A DNA stretch of 64,000 nt, taken from positions 97,087,001 through 97,151,000 of the forward strand of contig JASDFA010000003.1 in assembly GCA_035772735.1 (NCBI GenBank). The letters are read 5' to 3'. Position numbers and translations under genes: made by a program. This DNA comes from Datura wrightii. Its lineage: Eukaryota > Streptophyta > Magnoliopsida > Solanales > Solanaceae. Under the pieces are notes generated by a model that was given only the letters and a program-made list of their open reading frames with translations, searched no databases and had not been told where the DNA came from. Of this stretch, positions 45,518 through 58,189 are shown in pieces; positions within the stretch are counted from its first letter, which is position 1; each line of letters begins with the position of its first letter.

Positions 45518-47952
45518 TGTCACACCCCTAGTCTGCACCCTGGACAGAACACAATACTTGGAGTCACAAGTAACCCCAAGTAAACCCTTGGTCTATCATA
45601 CACTAGTAATCTGAGTAAAACATGCGTAGAGTAAGCTTTGAAATAATAATATAAAACATTTATGAAAAACTAAAACTAAACATAAAGTTTAAAACATCTG
45701 AATAATCTAAAAGTCTAAAGTCATGTCTTTGTTTGAAAGCCATCTAGCTGATGAGTTGTTGGGAAAAGCCCCCATCTAACTTTAAGTCTAACTAAAAAAT
45801 AATGAAATGATTGAAAGAATTGAAATAACACCCTCGAATGATGAGGACTCACACTTCTGCTGCTGAGGAGAATCTGAACTGCGGTGACTAACGACCCTGA
45901 GTCTGAGCACCTGCGACTTTATCATGAAACGATACAACATGAAAGTATGCGTCAGTACTTTGAATGTACTAAGTAAGTGAGAGAAAACATGATGCTGGAT
46001 ATAAATGACTGAATTGAAATGGAATGTAATGACCAACTAATATATTGAACTGAGACAACTGAAGTAAACTAAGACGGTCAGGATGACCCTGTCAAGTTGT
46101 CAAAGACACGCCCTATGTCTGAAATACTGAGTCTAAGATACTACACTAAACTAATCTGAACTGAACTGAACTTGACTAATCTGAGAATGAACTGAGCTGA
46201 TTAGTGGGGAAAGTCTATAACCGACATATAACCACGTGAGCTAGACATGGAGTCCGACGTATACGCCCCACCGATAGGACTCATTATACCTTACCAGGGA
46301 ATAGAGGCATGAACTTGGTGATCACAAAGTATGGAGACAATAAGGCCAATAAATACTTTAACCTACACTAGCAACGTAGTTCTAGGAATCTAGGTGCGCT
46401 GGAACCCCGGTCCGCTCGGTGCTAAGCCCAGCTCCCATTGGAATACCTAAACTGAATACAAGCTGATAGCTCCAAACTAGGGCCCAGGACTAGTCAGGGA
46501 TATATAACTGAAAGTACCCTAAGAGTCTATCAGACCAGATTCTAAAATTGGGTTCTAGACTGGTAAGAGCTGCTTATTTAGAAGCGTCGTAACCTTCAAA
46601 AAACAAACTGTAATCTATATGGGGTCCTAAGGCTAGTCAGAGCTGTTTATCTAAAGTGTCATGACCGCCTAGTGGACCAATGAAACTGAGTTCTGAGTCT
46701 AATTATTATAATTGGGAGGTATCATAGACACCTCAAGGAATTCTGTAGTCAAACTGATCAACTGACACTATTCTAGCCAACCCGCAGGTTGCAAATAAAA
46801 AAACATTTGACTGAGACTCAACTGACATTTTTTAATATATGAATTTTCTAACTGAAATTTCTTAACCTATAGTTTAGTGAGTTTCTAACACATACAAATA
46901 TTATAGAAACCCCTAACTCTGTAAGATTCAAGAAAATTTCGAGAACAGAATACCTATGCAGGATTCTAGCTTCTGTTTTCAAGAGTTAGGACTAAATTCA
47001 CATTCAATGGAGCAGACATTATTTCAGTTACAAATTGGAGGAAAACATATAGAATTATCATAGAATAATATTCCTTAAGAAATAAACCAGGTCCGATAGG
47101 AATATCTTCACAATTAAAAATTTAGAGCTAGAACTGATAGTGAACTGAGGAAGAGTTTTAGGGGACACAAGGGAAGAGAAATCCCCTTGTTGAATACCCA
47201 CATACAGAGTTAAATTTCCTTGGAGAAGGAGCTTGAATTTTTTGTAATGGGTGTGAAGCCCTAGTCTTGCCTTAGAGTTCTTGAGAGGAGATACGATCGA
47301 TTTCTAAAAGTTTTATGTGAGGAATGAGTGGAAAAACGATTCAATCCCTATAATATCTCTAAAATTTCACCCTAAACAACATATTTTAGGGACTAAATAG
47401 ATAGGATATTACAAAAAAATCCCTGGGCTAAAATCTGAAATCTGGTCAACGGGGTCCAACGGGTCACTCAATGAGTCGTTGGTTGAGATCGCGACTCATT
47501 GGGACCTCTCGTTGGGTCTACTTCCTAAAGATTGAAAAATACCAAATCTGATAGCAGGGGTCCCCACGAGGGACCTAATGACTCGTTACTGCCACCCTCA
47601 AGTCATTACATCAGTCTTCAAGTACACTGTCCAAAGCTTCACCTGGGACTCCTAATGGGCAACCTCACGACTCGTGGTTACCATTCGTCATATACACTGC
47701 CTCCTTTTCTCATCTCCTCACTACCACTACCCCATGACTGACCTAACAAATCGTGGGGACTGACCACAACTCATTGGATCGTCTGTGGGGTACACTGCCT
47801 CCCCTTTCTCGATTCCCTTCCCACGACTGATCTAATGAGTCATTAGATCTCATAACGACTCGTTAAGTGAGTTGTTATGAGGCTTTTTTGCATCTTTTCA
47901 GTCATCTTGTTTTAAGTCTCAGATCTAGTCTTGGAGTTTCCGAGGCATTACA
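45518..47952 (-). repeat. 5' LTR of element C
   Basis: 2435 bp from TGTCACACCCC to GAGGCATTACA. It carries the same U3 palindromic word cluster (about 47450-47890) as the partner LTR. Confidence 0.9.
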
Positions 47953-47974
47953 AAAAATATCATATCAAGTAGGG

Positions 47975-49226
47975 AGAGAAAAAAATGACCTTGATCTCCA
48001 AGCAAGGTCATCATTATCAGGATTATAATCCTGATAATCATTATCTCTTGCATCATCAACCTGCATATCTCTAGTGGTGGCATCACCTCCTCATCAACTA
48101 CATCACTCAACACTGCAGGCTCATCATCATTAAATGGTTTCTCAAATGTCGGTCCCACCTTGCTCATTATCATGGAACTATTTGTGAGTGGATACCACTC
48201 CTCTAGTGTAGATATCTCCTCAGCAGTCATACGTCTGCCCCAATCTTCAGCTGCAACTCAAAAATCCCAAAAATACGACCTCTCCAACTGTCATCCCGAG
48301 CATGGCACTCAACTAGGGTGAGGAATGGGGCTGATGAGGTGGTGGGCTCCTTGAACTTGGTAACATCAATTATTTTTCATACCAAGTGCCTTGCTAAAGG
48401 TAGATGAAGGTCAACATCCTCTTTCTTAATATAAAGCTCTCTCAAGAACTGAGTCAACAAGCTAGCATAGCAATACTTCCAACTGCAATTGACACCTGGA
48501 CCACCGCATGTTGTCCCTAAGAACTGCTCCAAAGTTAATTGGCAACCCTTTATGAGCATATACACCAATACTACTCTCTCTCAAGTGATCTCATTGGTGT
48601 GTGTCCCTGGGAGAAGTACAACACAGACCAACTTCATCTGAACTCCGGCCTCCTTAGTCAAGCTGGAGAATAAGAGTGTCGAATGAGTGCCATTCTCACC
48701 TCTCACCCATCGGGCAGCTAAATGCTCTCCGCATAATGTGTGGCAAATTTCATAGTATGGGAGCATCTCAAGAAACATGAAATACATCTCTAGGTCTACC
48801 ACTAGCATGCCAAGGAGTGCATTGAAAGGCCTGGCAGTGAAATAGACCACTTGACCCCGTACCTTGATCTTTTTTCTCTCTCCATAAGAGGTGTTCCAAT
48901 TGGTATAGAATTCCCTCACTAAGGTGAGGAGGTTGTGCTTCTCTGGCTCAGCAAACACATACCCCGACCCTAACTCATAGACGGTGTCAGGAATGGTGGG
49001 AACTCAAGTGCCAGACGACCCTTATCAATCCACTTCTCTAGGGCATGCTTGGCTTCTTTTTGGGCATTGAACCACTTGAGCCCATGCTCCTCATAGCCTT
49101 GGCTACAAACCTCCTAGAAGAGGGTGCCATTTGGGCTGACCAGCTCGACGCAACTCCCTTTCTGAGCCTTTTGAACGGCTTGCTAGCCACCACTACTTCC
49201 TTGCCTTTGTCTAGACGTGAAGCCAT
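47975..49226 (-). pseudogene. PTP-type protein of D (degraded)
   Basis: Start ATG at 49224-49226 gives MASRLDKGKEVVV, comparable to J and E1. Body segments are EPEKHNLLTLVREFYTNWNT, KIKVRGQVVYFTARPFNALL, ICHTLCGEHLAARWVRGENG and CYASLLTQFLRELYIKKEDV, with an acidic tail around KPFNDDEPAVLSDVVDEE. It is read from at least four frame segments. It is clearly homologous to J and E1 but much more distant from them than they are from each other, so the family is old. Confidence 0.78.
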
Positions 49227-49231
49227 AGCAC

Positions 49232-49986
49232 CTGCCAATCAATATCAATAACCATACAAGGTTAGTTCATTAAAAACAAGGCTAGCTAATTAGGTGTAGG
49301 ATACACAAAACAACCCTACACTTAATTCACTAGCATAATTATGAGAATTTGTCAAATAGGATACATAGACTTCCCTATTATCCTGTCAAATCTCATTAAC
49401 TCAATTTATTCACAAACATTACACTACAAACTACATTCATGATTTCCCTCACACTCCTCTTATATTAGTTTTTTTCTATTTTATTTTCACAAGAGTGCTA
49501 CAAGTTAGCCCCTCACTTAACTTTCCCACTTCTTAATTCACAATTCATAACAATCCAAGTGTGGAAGTAATCACAAAATATTCGACCAACAATTTATGTG
49601 AATTTCACTAATTTCCATAATGAATTAACATGAATTTTCAACAACCTAATATTTTCAAAATTAAAGCATTACATTATTCAAGCAACTTCTTCCTTCACAA
49701 AAGTGCTCCAAATTCACTAATTTCATGAAATTCTCTACCACCCATTCATCACCATCTTCACACCCACAGCTTAAAACCACAACATTTCAACCAAAACAAT
49801 CAACTCAATTAATTATACAATATTATTATGAAAGAACATATAATATTTAAGTCATGAAAATCCACATTATGAAGTTCAAGCTTCTTGCCCTACAATGGTG
49901 ATTTTGGGCTTTTGATTTGGAGAAGAAAGGGTAATGGGAGCATGATTACAAAATTAAATACTAAAGGAGGGAAAAAACTTACTTAC
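49232..49986 (-). other. Predicted intron upstream of the D PTP frame
   Basis: On the minus strand the donor CAA-GTAAGTAAG starts at 49986 and the acceptor TTGGCAG ends at 49232, five bases before the PTP ATG. The 755 bases are AT-rich without a reading frame. Position and acceptor match J and E1 even though the intron bodies have diverged. Confidence 0.6.
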
Positions 49987-50332
49987 TTGAGTTGAATATT
50001 ATTGCTTCACCAAGATTTTTCGGAGAGGAAAACAATTGGGGAATGCGAGAGGGAAAAGTTACGACTATGAGAGAGAAGGAGAGAGAGAACTCTTTTTTCA
50101 TTTCTTTTGACTCTTTAGAGAGAGAAGATGAATAGAAATTAAAAAAAAAAAGTGTATGGGTCATGGGTTTTTATTAAGTTAGGCCTAAAAAAATTTTCCC
50201 GAACTACCCCTGGCGTGGCACGCCACCTACTTCACCCTATAGTTAGAAAATTTTCTTTTCAGCTTTCTTGCTCTATTTTTTCACCTCAAATTTCCTATTC
50301 GTCTCTAGAAAATAAAAATGTGTTATAAAGAT
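49987..50332 (-). promoter_or_regulatory. D spacer with palindrome and TATA-like site
   Basis: Between the hairpin relic and the donor lie TGGCGTG-G-CACGCCA (50211-50225) and, downstream on the minus strand, TTAATAAAAACCC (from 50177). A GA/CT-rich stretch (about 50040-50130) follows. The order palindrome, TATA-like, donor is the order seen in E1. Confidence 0.45.
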
Positions 50333-50370
50333 AGATTGCCTCCCATGCAATGCCTGATTTAACATCGCAG
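50333..50370 (-). promoter_or_regulatory. Relic of paired hairpins (D)
   Basis: The minus strand keeps GGGAGGCAA with the downstream arm decayed (ATGGG against TCTAT) and a weak GCGTC/TGCGATG first stem. Position matches J. Confidence 0.5.
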
Positions 50371-50398
50371 AATGACGCTACCCTTTTCACTCCTTCAA

Positions 50399-50885
50399 TT
50401 AGGTGAGTTGATTCAGAACCTGAGTTCCTGCTGATTCTTCTTGAAAAACATGCTGCTCAAAGGCCTGCTTAGACATTCTAGGCTCTACCATTGTGCTTGT
50501 CTTAATCTCTTCATAGTGGGGTGGCAATATTGCTACCCGAAATACATCAAAAACTGCTTCTTGACCATCCACATACATCGACAACTTTACAAACTTCACC
50601 CTTATAATTGCATCAGCGGTGGCCAAGAATATTCTTCAAAAAATGATGGGAACTACTTTGTCAGCCTCATAGTCAAGGATGATAAAATCCACAAGCAAGA
50701 TGAACGGTCCCACTTTGATCAACACATCTTTAATAATACCTTCGGGATAAGTGATGGACCTATCAACCAACTGCAATGTCACTATGGTAGGATGTGGTTC
50801 TCTTAACCCCAAAGTTCTAAACAATGATGCAGGCATAAAATTGATGTTTTCACCAAGATCACATAGTGCTGAACCTACCTCTCAG
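50399..50885 (-). pseudogene. Aspartic protease C-terminal part of D
   Basis: CDLGENINFMPASLFRTLGL holds the active site (about 50825-50880), followed by ITYPEGIIKDVLIKVGPFIL and LDYEADKVVPIIF, a stop, and then ADAIIRVKFVKLSMYVDGQE. The upstream part of the gene was separated by F at 50903. Compared with J, ASINLMP has become ENINFMP. Confidence 0.8.
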
Positions 50886-50902
50886 CTTCTAATTATGACT
50901 AG

Positions 50903-51993
50903 TGATTTGGGCATATTTACAAGCCTAAATTCTATTTGTATCTTAGTTTTAGTCGTGTTTGATGATTTAATCATGTATATTCTCATGTGTTCTATATATT
51001 TTTATTTGTAAGAACTAACCAATGTGATTAGCCCATGTTTGTAGGTGAAATATGTTAAGTACGGGCTTAACATGATGATATATGAGCAAGAAGGAGGCTC
51101 AAAAGGAGTCTTGAGGAAAATGTATGAAGTTGCTAGGAGAAGCTGGCTGCCGCACATGCCAGTGTGCCACTCCGAGTAGGCAGCACGCCAGGTAGCGTGC
51201 CACGCCCGGTAGATGGCATGCCAGCACCACAATTTCTAGTGGTCGTGCGCAATGGCGCTATTCCACCATGATGAACTCTACGCCCAACTCCGTGCCACGG
51301 CAGGTGACAGGTGCAACAGGCATCGTGTCGCGCTTGATGGCACCTGCCAGCAACTTTCTATAGCCAAATCTAGTAGGAATTTTCGATACTTCCGTGTCAC
51401 GATAGCATAGTGCCACGATGGGCAACATGGCATAGAGGGGAGTTTCACACGACAAAAATTACACTTTGTATAATTAAACACTTAGGATTAAATTTTCACA
51501 TAACCATTCCCAAATGTAGTTATGAAGTTAATTCTAGGTTAAATTGTTAGAGGTTTGAAAGTCCATAACAAAGTGCATTAACCCCTTAAACTACTCCATG
51601 TAGACAATTTCTTATGAATTAGGTTGTCACACCCTACTCAACGATGTCGTTGTGAGGCTAATTCGCTTATGTTTAGAGGCTTGAAAGACCATGAACATTA
51701 CATTTATCTTGTGTGATAGCACATGAAATTACATAGTTGAACCAATCTGAATGTGCATTTCATGATTGTTTGGCCTTAATTGTAGACGCTTCTAACTCTT
51801 GTTTGTCTAATTACTTTGTGATCAAAAGTAGATTTAGTAACAAACAACAAAATCTTGAAAACTAGCACTTGCAAAATTTGACTTAACACTTGAACTTGGT
51901 ATTTTACTAAAATAATCTACTCCCCGTGGATTCAACACACAACTCATAAATAATCACTTTACTTGTACGACCACGTGCGCTGGAGCGCGAACA
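50903..51993 (+). repeat. 5' LTR of element F
   Basis: About 1091 bp from TGATTTGGGC to GCGCGAACA. It contains GC-rich palindromic words (GGCACGCCA-like) at about 51150-51430, in the same region as the hairpin modules of J. An alternative right end at 52024 is possible because the junction is duplicated. Confidence 0.75.
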
Positions 51994-52054
51994 TGTTTTT
52001 GGTGCCTTTGCTGGGGCGCTAACAAGTTTTTGGTGCTGTTGCCAGAGACTGGAA
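51990..52054 (+). promoter_or_regulatory. Duplicated primer binding site of F
   Basis: Two successive versions occur: AACATGTTTTTGGTGCCTTT with GCTGGGG (51990-52016), and AACAAGTTTTTGGTGCTGTT with GCCAGAGAC (52021-52049). Both derive from the Asp-type site of J. The offset is 31 bases. Confidence 0.75.
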
Positions 52055-52139
52055 ATATTGGGTGAATTTTTAGTTTATGTTATTTTTATTTCTTCTTATA
52101 TGTCGATAATATTGTTCTTGGTATGCTTATTTACCGGTA

Positions 52140-53660
52140 ATAAGTTGGTCCTTTTGCAACAAGCTGGCAAGGATAGAGAGCTGATTGAACCGTACCCTAA
52201 ACCTGAAAGAAGGTTGAGCCATATGAGAAGGAAAGGTTCCACTCTATATTCCATCCAGCAGGTTCAACAGGGAGAGGTTGCACCAGCAAAGATGGAAGAA
52301 AGATCAGTTCGTGAAGTGGAAATCTCACTCGCGACTCATGTTACCTCCATCATCCGCAGACATGAACTCGGAGGTACTTTTGAGCTAAAGTAGAACATGG
52401 TGCAGTTGTTACACTCTAGTGGGAAGTTTACTAGGATGACACATGGGGACCCATAGCAGCACCTACAGAACTTTCTGGAAAAATTAGTGACACTTTCATC
52501 CCCATTAAAGTGTCGACTGACTATGTGAGATTGACGCTTTTCCCATTTTCACTACCGTGGGAAGCAAACAGTTGGTTGAAGGAAGAACCACCAAATTACA
52601 TCACTATTGGATGACCTGGCAAAGAAGTTCCTAATTAGATTCTTCCCCTCTTGCAAGACAACTAAATTAAGAAGCGAGATCCCAAGTGTCAAGTAGCGGC
52701 CATATGAGAATTTATACTTGGCTTGGGAAAGATTCAAGTCATTATTGAGAGATTGTCCCCACCACCAGCAGTCTAATAAAGTGTTGGCCCATACTCTTGC
52801 AGAGAGTATAGACCCATATACAAAAATCTTGCTAGACTCTGCATCAGGTGGGCAAGCACTTGAGAAGACATATGATGAGTTGTGCACTCTTTTGAACAGA
52901 ATAGCACAGGGAAATCTAGAGTGGGACAGTGATGCATCCCGAGGATCAGGCAAGAGAGCAGCTGCATTGATTGAAGTGGATAGTTTCAATGACTTACTAG
53001 CTCAGTTGGCCTCCTTTCAGCATCAAATGATGACTTAGTTCAGCAAGCTAAGTATTGCACAACTATGGGCATAGGTCAATGCAGTACAACCAGCTCCTAG
53101 CAGGTGTGAGATATATGCAAGCAATGGACATTGTGCAGACTCTTGCAGAGCCAACCCTGAGTATGTCAACTTCATAGGTAATGTATCGTGAGCTAATTAG
53201 AATTTTGTGAAATCCTACAAATGTAACTAGCAAAATCACCCTAACTTTTCTTGGGGTGGAAATTAGTGGCAGAGGAAGAGCTATCAGCAACCTTAGCCGA
53301 ATTAGTATCAGTAGTAGAGAAGCAGAATAGTGGCCAATCTAGAAACATTGAGGAGATATTGTAGAAGGTCATGGCCAATGAGACTCAGATGTCAGCTGAT
53401 TAGGCAAAGATTGCCTCCAAATTAAAGAATCAACAGTTGGCCACCAGAAACATGGAGAAGCAAAATTGGTCAGTTAGCAGTTGCACAACATAATAGACCA
53501 CCGAGGAGTTTACCTAGTGATATAGATACAAGCCCATGACAGGTAACGACAATAAGTCTTAGAAGTGGCAAGAAATTGGCTGAGGCACCACCGAAAGCGA
53601 AGAAAAATGAGGTGCAACAAGAGTTGGTTGATAATTCTCAAACCATATCTCTTACTGAAG
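52140..53660 (+). pseudogene. gag of F (degraded)
   Basis: AGKDRELIEPYPKPERRLSH begins the frame; HVTSIIRRHELGGTFELK leads to the capsid, where NMVQLLHSSGKFT, DDLAKKFLIRFFPSCKTTKL and AWERFKSLLRDCPHHQQSNK are readable. The zinc knuckle has decayed to CEIYASNGHCADSC (about 53100-53145). At least ten stops are present. Because its frame around AWERFKS is continuous, F shows where J lost one base. Confidence 0.82.
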
Positions 53661-53674
53661 TGAGAAGCGGACGT

Positions 53675-54254
53675 TGTCAATAAAGAACCCAACTAGAGGT
53701 TGCGTTCGATCCCACAGGGAATAGGGAGATTGGATTATAGCCGGTATTTGAACTTGTAAGGTAGTTACTTAAAAATAGGGGGATTATAAAGAAGATCAAT
53801 AATAAAAACAAATATTAGAATTCTGATGTTAAGTCAATATCAAAGGATAACAAGGGTTTGTGTTCTCCATGGGTTCATAACTGTTTTGGGTATACGCTCG
53901 TGATTATCACCAATACTTACTTATAGAACTAATAACTTAGGTTCATTCAAATGACCGACCATTCCCTATTGAATGACTATACTCAATTACTCGACCAAAT
54001 CTCATGAGCAGTTTCAAACTATGCGTTATCACTAAGTTCAAGATTTAAATATCCTGTAACCACAACTCAAGTTAATACCATGATTATCAAAATCAAGGCT
54101 CTATTATGTCTCTCTCTTACTAATCTCTACCTCTTCGATCAAAGCAAGTAAAGAATTTGGGCAATTTCTAACGTTACGCACCGTTAAGAAACGTTAAAGA
54201 TGAAGAGTATACAATATAAGTATTTTCATTGGTTTTAATATCACTTTTTGTAAC
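53675..54254 (-). repeat. Partial LTR of another family (G)
   Basis: Starts TGTCAATAAAG on the plus strand and contains GATCCCACAGGGAAT near its left end, the reverse of the usual LTR 3' end, so the LTR is on the minus strand. The right part is cut by E2. It resembles no other LTR here. Clade is unknown. No coding content. Confidence 0.5.
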
Positions 54255-55675
54255 TGTTCAGTGTGTTATATGGGTATATAAAACAACACGCAAGTGCACG
54301 TGGTCGAACAAGTAGTAAGTGGCTTTAGTAAGCCAAGTATCGATCCCACAGAGACTTGGGTAACGTGCAATTTGGTCAAGTTTACTCTATTTTACTTTTG
54401 AATATGCTGACAACAATGTAACCAAAAAGTGGATATTTTGTTTTATAAATTTTATACTAAAACTAAGAACAATTATCTACTTTGAATTTGAACTATGGAT
54501 AAGAGCATGCTAAGGTTAACCGAACATGTAATGAAACTGATTATCATCATAAATTGGTTAATCTTTTCTTCCTGTTGCTAGCCAAGAACCTTTGCCAAGA
54601 GATTAAAACTCTCGTATTTAACCTCACTTAAGAATCATGAACCATCCGTCTACATTTCTGTGATCAAATGCAATTCATGTTCTAGCCATACAACTCCGGT
54701 TCCTAAATTGACTATTACGACTTTCAGGTATATTACTATCCTGAATGCACATCAAAACTCAATTTTCCCAAATCAAGTAAAGAACAATATCCTATTAATT
54801 CACAACTTTCAAATTTCGTGCTCTCTCGAGTGAAATCAGACTTTTTAGATGTACATTAATGTAGGCCGTACACCAATGCACTAGAAACAAGAATTAATAG
54901 AACAACATGGAAGAAAAAGATGAAAAACCAGATAATCAATAATCAAATTTCATCACAATTGTTCACAACCTCAGCAAGGAAGGGAATTAGCCACTCATTT
55001 GTGGATTAATCATCATAAAATGAGTGTTAATCATACAAGCAATTGAATTAGAGAAGAAAGAAAGAGAGAAAAAACCCTGAACTTTTCGTCCCTCAACTGC
55101 CTGTAACCCACGTCCTTGCTCCACCAAGTCTGAATTATAAAAAATGAACTAAAGTGTTCTATTTATACTAGTGGGAATTTTTCCCGGAATAATGAGCAAC
55201 GTGTCACGGAGTGCATCGCGGAGCACTGCCTCCGTGACACGCCATGAACGCGGACCCTCACTGGAACTGGGGGTCCAGGAATTCAAGCTCAACGTGGCAC
55301 GGCGTGCATCGCGGAGCACTTGCTCCGTGCCACGGAGCACACGCGGACCTTCACTGGAAATTTGGTGAATTTTCACCCTCCAGGCAGAATGCCTCCGCGA
55401 TGGCAGCGTGACACGGCTCCATCGCGGAGCCCCATTCATTCATGCTGTTCAATGCCTTTTCCCTTGCTCGCATCCAAGTCCAACTCCGATATCATCCAAC
55501 ATGCCTTTTAGCTTCCCGAAATCACATTTGAACTGCAAAACAATGCTAATCATGTTGGTTAGTATAAATTCACATTTTATTACCAATTACATGAAAATGT
55601 ATACACATTGCTAGATAACAAGGCGAAAATGATACTTTTGAGTATCACTTGGGCATATAAATCTGTCCAAGATCA
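54255..55675 (-). repeat. 3' LTR of E2
   Basis: TGTTCAGTG at the left and CCAAGATCA at the right (plus strand). TATA box at 55160-55167 on the minus strand. Two hairpins lie upstream of it in the direction of transcription: 55200-55241 (arms CGTGTCACGGAG and CTCCGTGACACG) and 55293-55334 (arms CGTGGCACGG and CCGTGCCACG). Confidence 0.9.
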
Positions 55676-56723
55676 CTTACCCCACACTTAAATCCTTGTT
55701 CGTCCTCGAATAACAAACATACAATTCATGCAATTTACATCCCAACCTCGCTACTGTGGTACAACAATTTAAGCTACGGTCATACCGATTACTCAATACA
55801 GCAAATCATCAAGAAAACATGCATGATCTTATCAATGCAATGACCTTCAATACATTAAGACTTCCTAGACTTTAAGAATCGACTCTCGATATCAGCAAAC
55901 TCATGCAAATCAGCTAATCAAGATATCCGACACGAAAATCAATCTTTCATCAAGCATGTGCCCTCACAACTCAAGAGAATCTTCCCCATTTTGCTCATGT
56001 GACACACAAACATTCAAGTAGGGGCATGTAAAAACAATTTCACTCTCTCTCCCAAAAGAATTCACATGCATCATGTCGTGACCCATAAGCTTGCCCTTAG
56101 TGTATTACTCCACTAATATAAAGAAATGCAATGTAAGATCACGTAGGTCTTTAATGGGTTGTAATGGAAGCTATTGAACTAGTAAATATTGGATTAGCCA
56201 ATAATAGCCACTAGCATCCTTAAGCGCCTTTTCAACATATCCCATCACTCATGGACACTGTTTCTCTTTCTTTTTTTTCCTTCATCCCATTCTTGATGAT
56301 TTACTTTAGTATGGCCCATTTCATTAAGCACACTTGACACAATAACAAAGATTATTCATGCACCTTCATTATCGTTTATTTATAACCAGTGCACCTTCAA
56401 CCTTTTCTTTTCTTCCCTCGCTCTGCTTTTCTTTTTCTTTTCACCATTCTCACTCTTTGACACTTTGGGAAAATAATTTTCTCTTCTTAAGCGTTTAAGA
56501 GTTTTGTATAGACTTTACGGCTAATGAAAAGAAGGAATTAAGCTCGGTTTACACTTTTTGGACAAAAAAAAAGAAATAATAGGCTAAAGGCTCAAAGGGC
56601 TGACTAGGGTATACAATCACAGAAAGGGGGAGTATGACAAGAAAAACATAGAAACTCTCGGTTAAAACAAAGAAATGCCTACATCCTTTCCTACAATACA
56701 CCTCCTTCATTTCGTTTTGTACA
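55676..56723 (-). other. Conserved noncoding tail of E2 (partial)
   Basis: Starts with the reversed purine tract CCCCACACTTAAATCC and the hairpin ATTCG-AGGA-CGAAC (55698-55711). It then aligns with 58190-59245 of E1. GTACA at 56719-56723 may be the left target copy of E1. Confidence 0.7.
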
Positions 56724-58189
56724 TGTTCGCGGTCTGCTGCTCGGTATATATTATACACCGACACGCAAGTGTACGTGGTCAAACAAGTAATAAAGTGGCT
56801 AAGTAGCCAAGTATCGATCCAAGGAGGCTGCTCTAGATATGCAAAACTGCCTAGTTTACTATATCTCTATTCTATTTCTAACTATGTTAACAACAATCCA
56901 ACCAAGATTTGAGTGAGTTTTGTTTCTAAACTAATTATCTACTAAAATTAATAACTACTATTTACGTTGAGTTTAGACAATGGATATGCACATGCCAAGG
57001 TTAAGAACGAGTAATGAACTTGATAATCATGATAATTTGGTCATCTTCTTCTTCATATTGCTAGCCAAGAACGTTTGCCTAGAAATTAAAACTTCCGTAT
57101 TTAATTTCACTTTAGATTCATAAACCATTCGTCTACATTTTTGTGATCAAATGCAATTTATGACCTAACACTACAATTTCGGTTCCTAAATTGACTAATA
57201 CGGCTTTCAAGTATATTTCTATCAAGAAAGCACATCAAAACCCAATTTTCCCAAATCAAGTTAAGAACAATACCCTATTAATTCACAACTTTCCAATTTC
57301 ATGCTCTCTCGAGTGAAATTGGACTTTTTAGATATACATTAATGGTGGCCAATCAAGAATGTAATAAGCACAAGAATTAATAGAACAACATGCAAGAAGA
57401 AGAAGAAACCATATCAATTATTACCAACATTCATTACACAAGTTCAAAATCTCAGCAAGAAAGGAATTAGCCACTCATTCTTGGATTAATCATCCTAGAA
57501 TGAGTGTGAATCATGCATACAATTGAAGGAAAGAAGAAGGGAAGAGAAGAAAACTCTTATCTTTTCTATTCTTCAACTGCCACAAAACGACGTTCCTGCT
57601 CCCACTTCTGAACTCAGGCTAAAAAAACTAAAACTAAAAAAACCTCCTTTAAAAATAACCTAAGTGTGCTATTTATACTAGTGGGAAATTTTTCCCGGAA
57701 TAACAAGCAACGTGTCACGGAGGCCAACGCGGAGCACTGCCTCCGTGACACGGCGTGGACGCGGACCCTCTCTGGGAATTGCATGGCCCGGATAATTAGC
57801 CTCAACGTGGCACGGAGGCCATCGCGGAGGCCTGTCTCCGTGCCACGGAGCTGACGCGCAGGCACACTGGAAATTGCCACTTTTATTTCTGCCCAGGCAG
57901 TGTGCTACCGCCATGGCAGCGTGGCACGGCACCATCGCGGAGCCACTGGAAAATATGCCATCCGAGGTCTTTTCCACGCTCGCATCCAAGTCCAACTCCG
58001 ACATAGTTCCAACACGCATTTTAGCTCTTAAAAATCACATTATCCTGCAAAACAAATGCTAATCATGTTGGTTAGTATAAATTCGCATTTTATTACCAAA
58101 TACATGATATTATATACAAATTGCACAACAAACAAGGTAAAAATGATACGTTTGAGTATCACTTGGGCATATAAATCTGCCCAAGATCA
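56724..58189 (-). repeat. 3' LTR of E1
   Basis: 1466 bp, TGTTCGCGG to CCAAGATCA on the plus strand. TATA box at 57670-57677 (minus). Hairpins at 57711-57752 (13-base arms CGTGTCACGGAGG) and 57806-57847 (12-base arms CGTGGCACGGAG). The left end is less like J than that of E2. Confidence 0.88.

Larger units (their letters stand above)
28820..47952 (-). mobile_element. Element C: full-length chromovirus split by element J
   Basis: LTRs at 28820-31278 and 45518-47952 enclose minus-strand gag and pol. Without J and one target copy it measures about 9.4 kb. Flanks are AAACA (28815-28819) and AAAAA (47953-47957), a possible duplication with one change. LTR identity in about 245 bases compared by eye is roughly 86%. 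J entered the integrase C-terminal region. Confidence 0.9.
4099..50902 (-). mobile_element. Element D: Athila-like gag-pro/PTP element, split by A, B and C, and cut by F
   Basis: Native pieces are 4099-5603, 15807-15863, 28615-28819 and 47953-50902, about 4.7 kb in all. In minus-strand order they give a protease fragment, hairpin relic, spacer, predicted intron, PTP frame, noncoding tail, purine tract (about 4171-4187 on the reverse strand) and about 70 bp of 3' LTR. The joins across A, B and C are supported by target duplications and by continuity with the E1 sequence. F interrupts D just upstream of the protease active site. D is the oldest host element here and is heavily mutated. Confidence 0.75.
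50903..53674 (+). mobile_element. Element F: Athila-like 5' LTR and gag, truncated by G
   Basis: Plus-strand LTR (50903-51993), two primer-site-like sequences, and a gag frame to about 53660. The rest lies beyond G, E2 and E1, outside the window. The left flank is the D protease gene. The target duplication cannot be tested. Confidence 0.78.
54255..56723 (-). mobile_element. Element E2: Athila-like 3' LTR and tail, cut by E1
   Basis: Minus-strand LTR 54255-55675 followed by purine tract and conserved tail to 56723, where E1 begins. The remainder is beyond the window. The LTR length (1421 bp) and sequence place it in the same family as J. Confidence 0.85.

Noticed and set aside
57666..58019. 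CRISPR-like regular repeats in the GC-rich parts of the LTRs
   Set aside because: The repeated CGTGTCACGGAGG units are inverted arms of hairpins in a plant retrotransposon LTR, with no equal-length spacers or cas genes.
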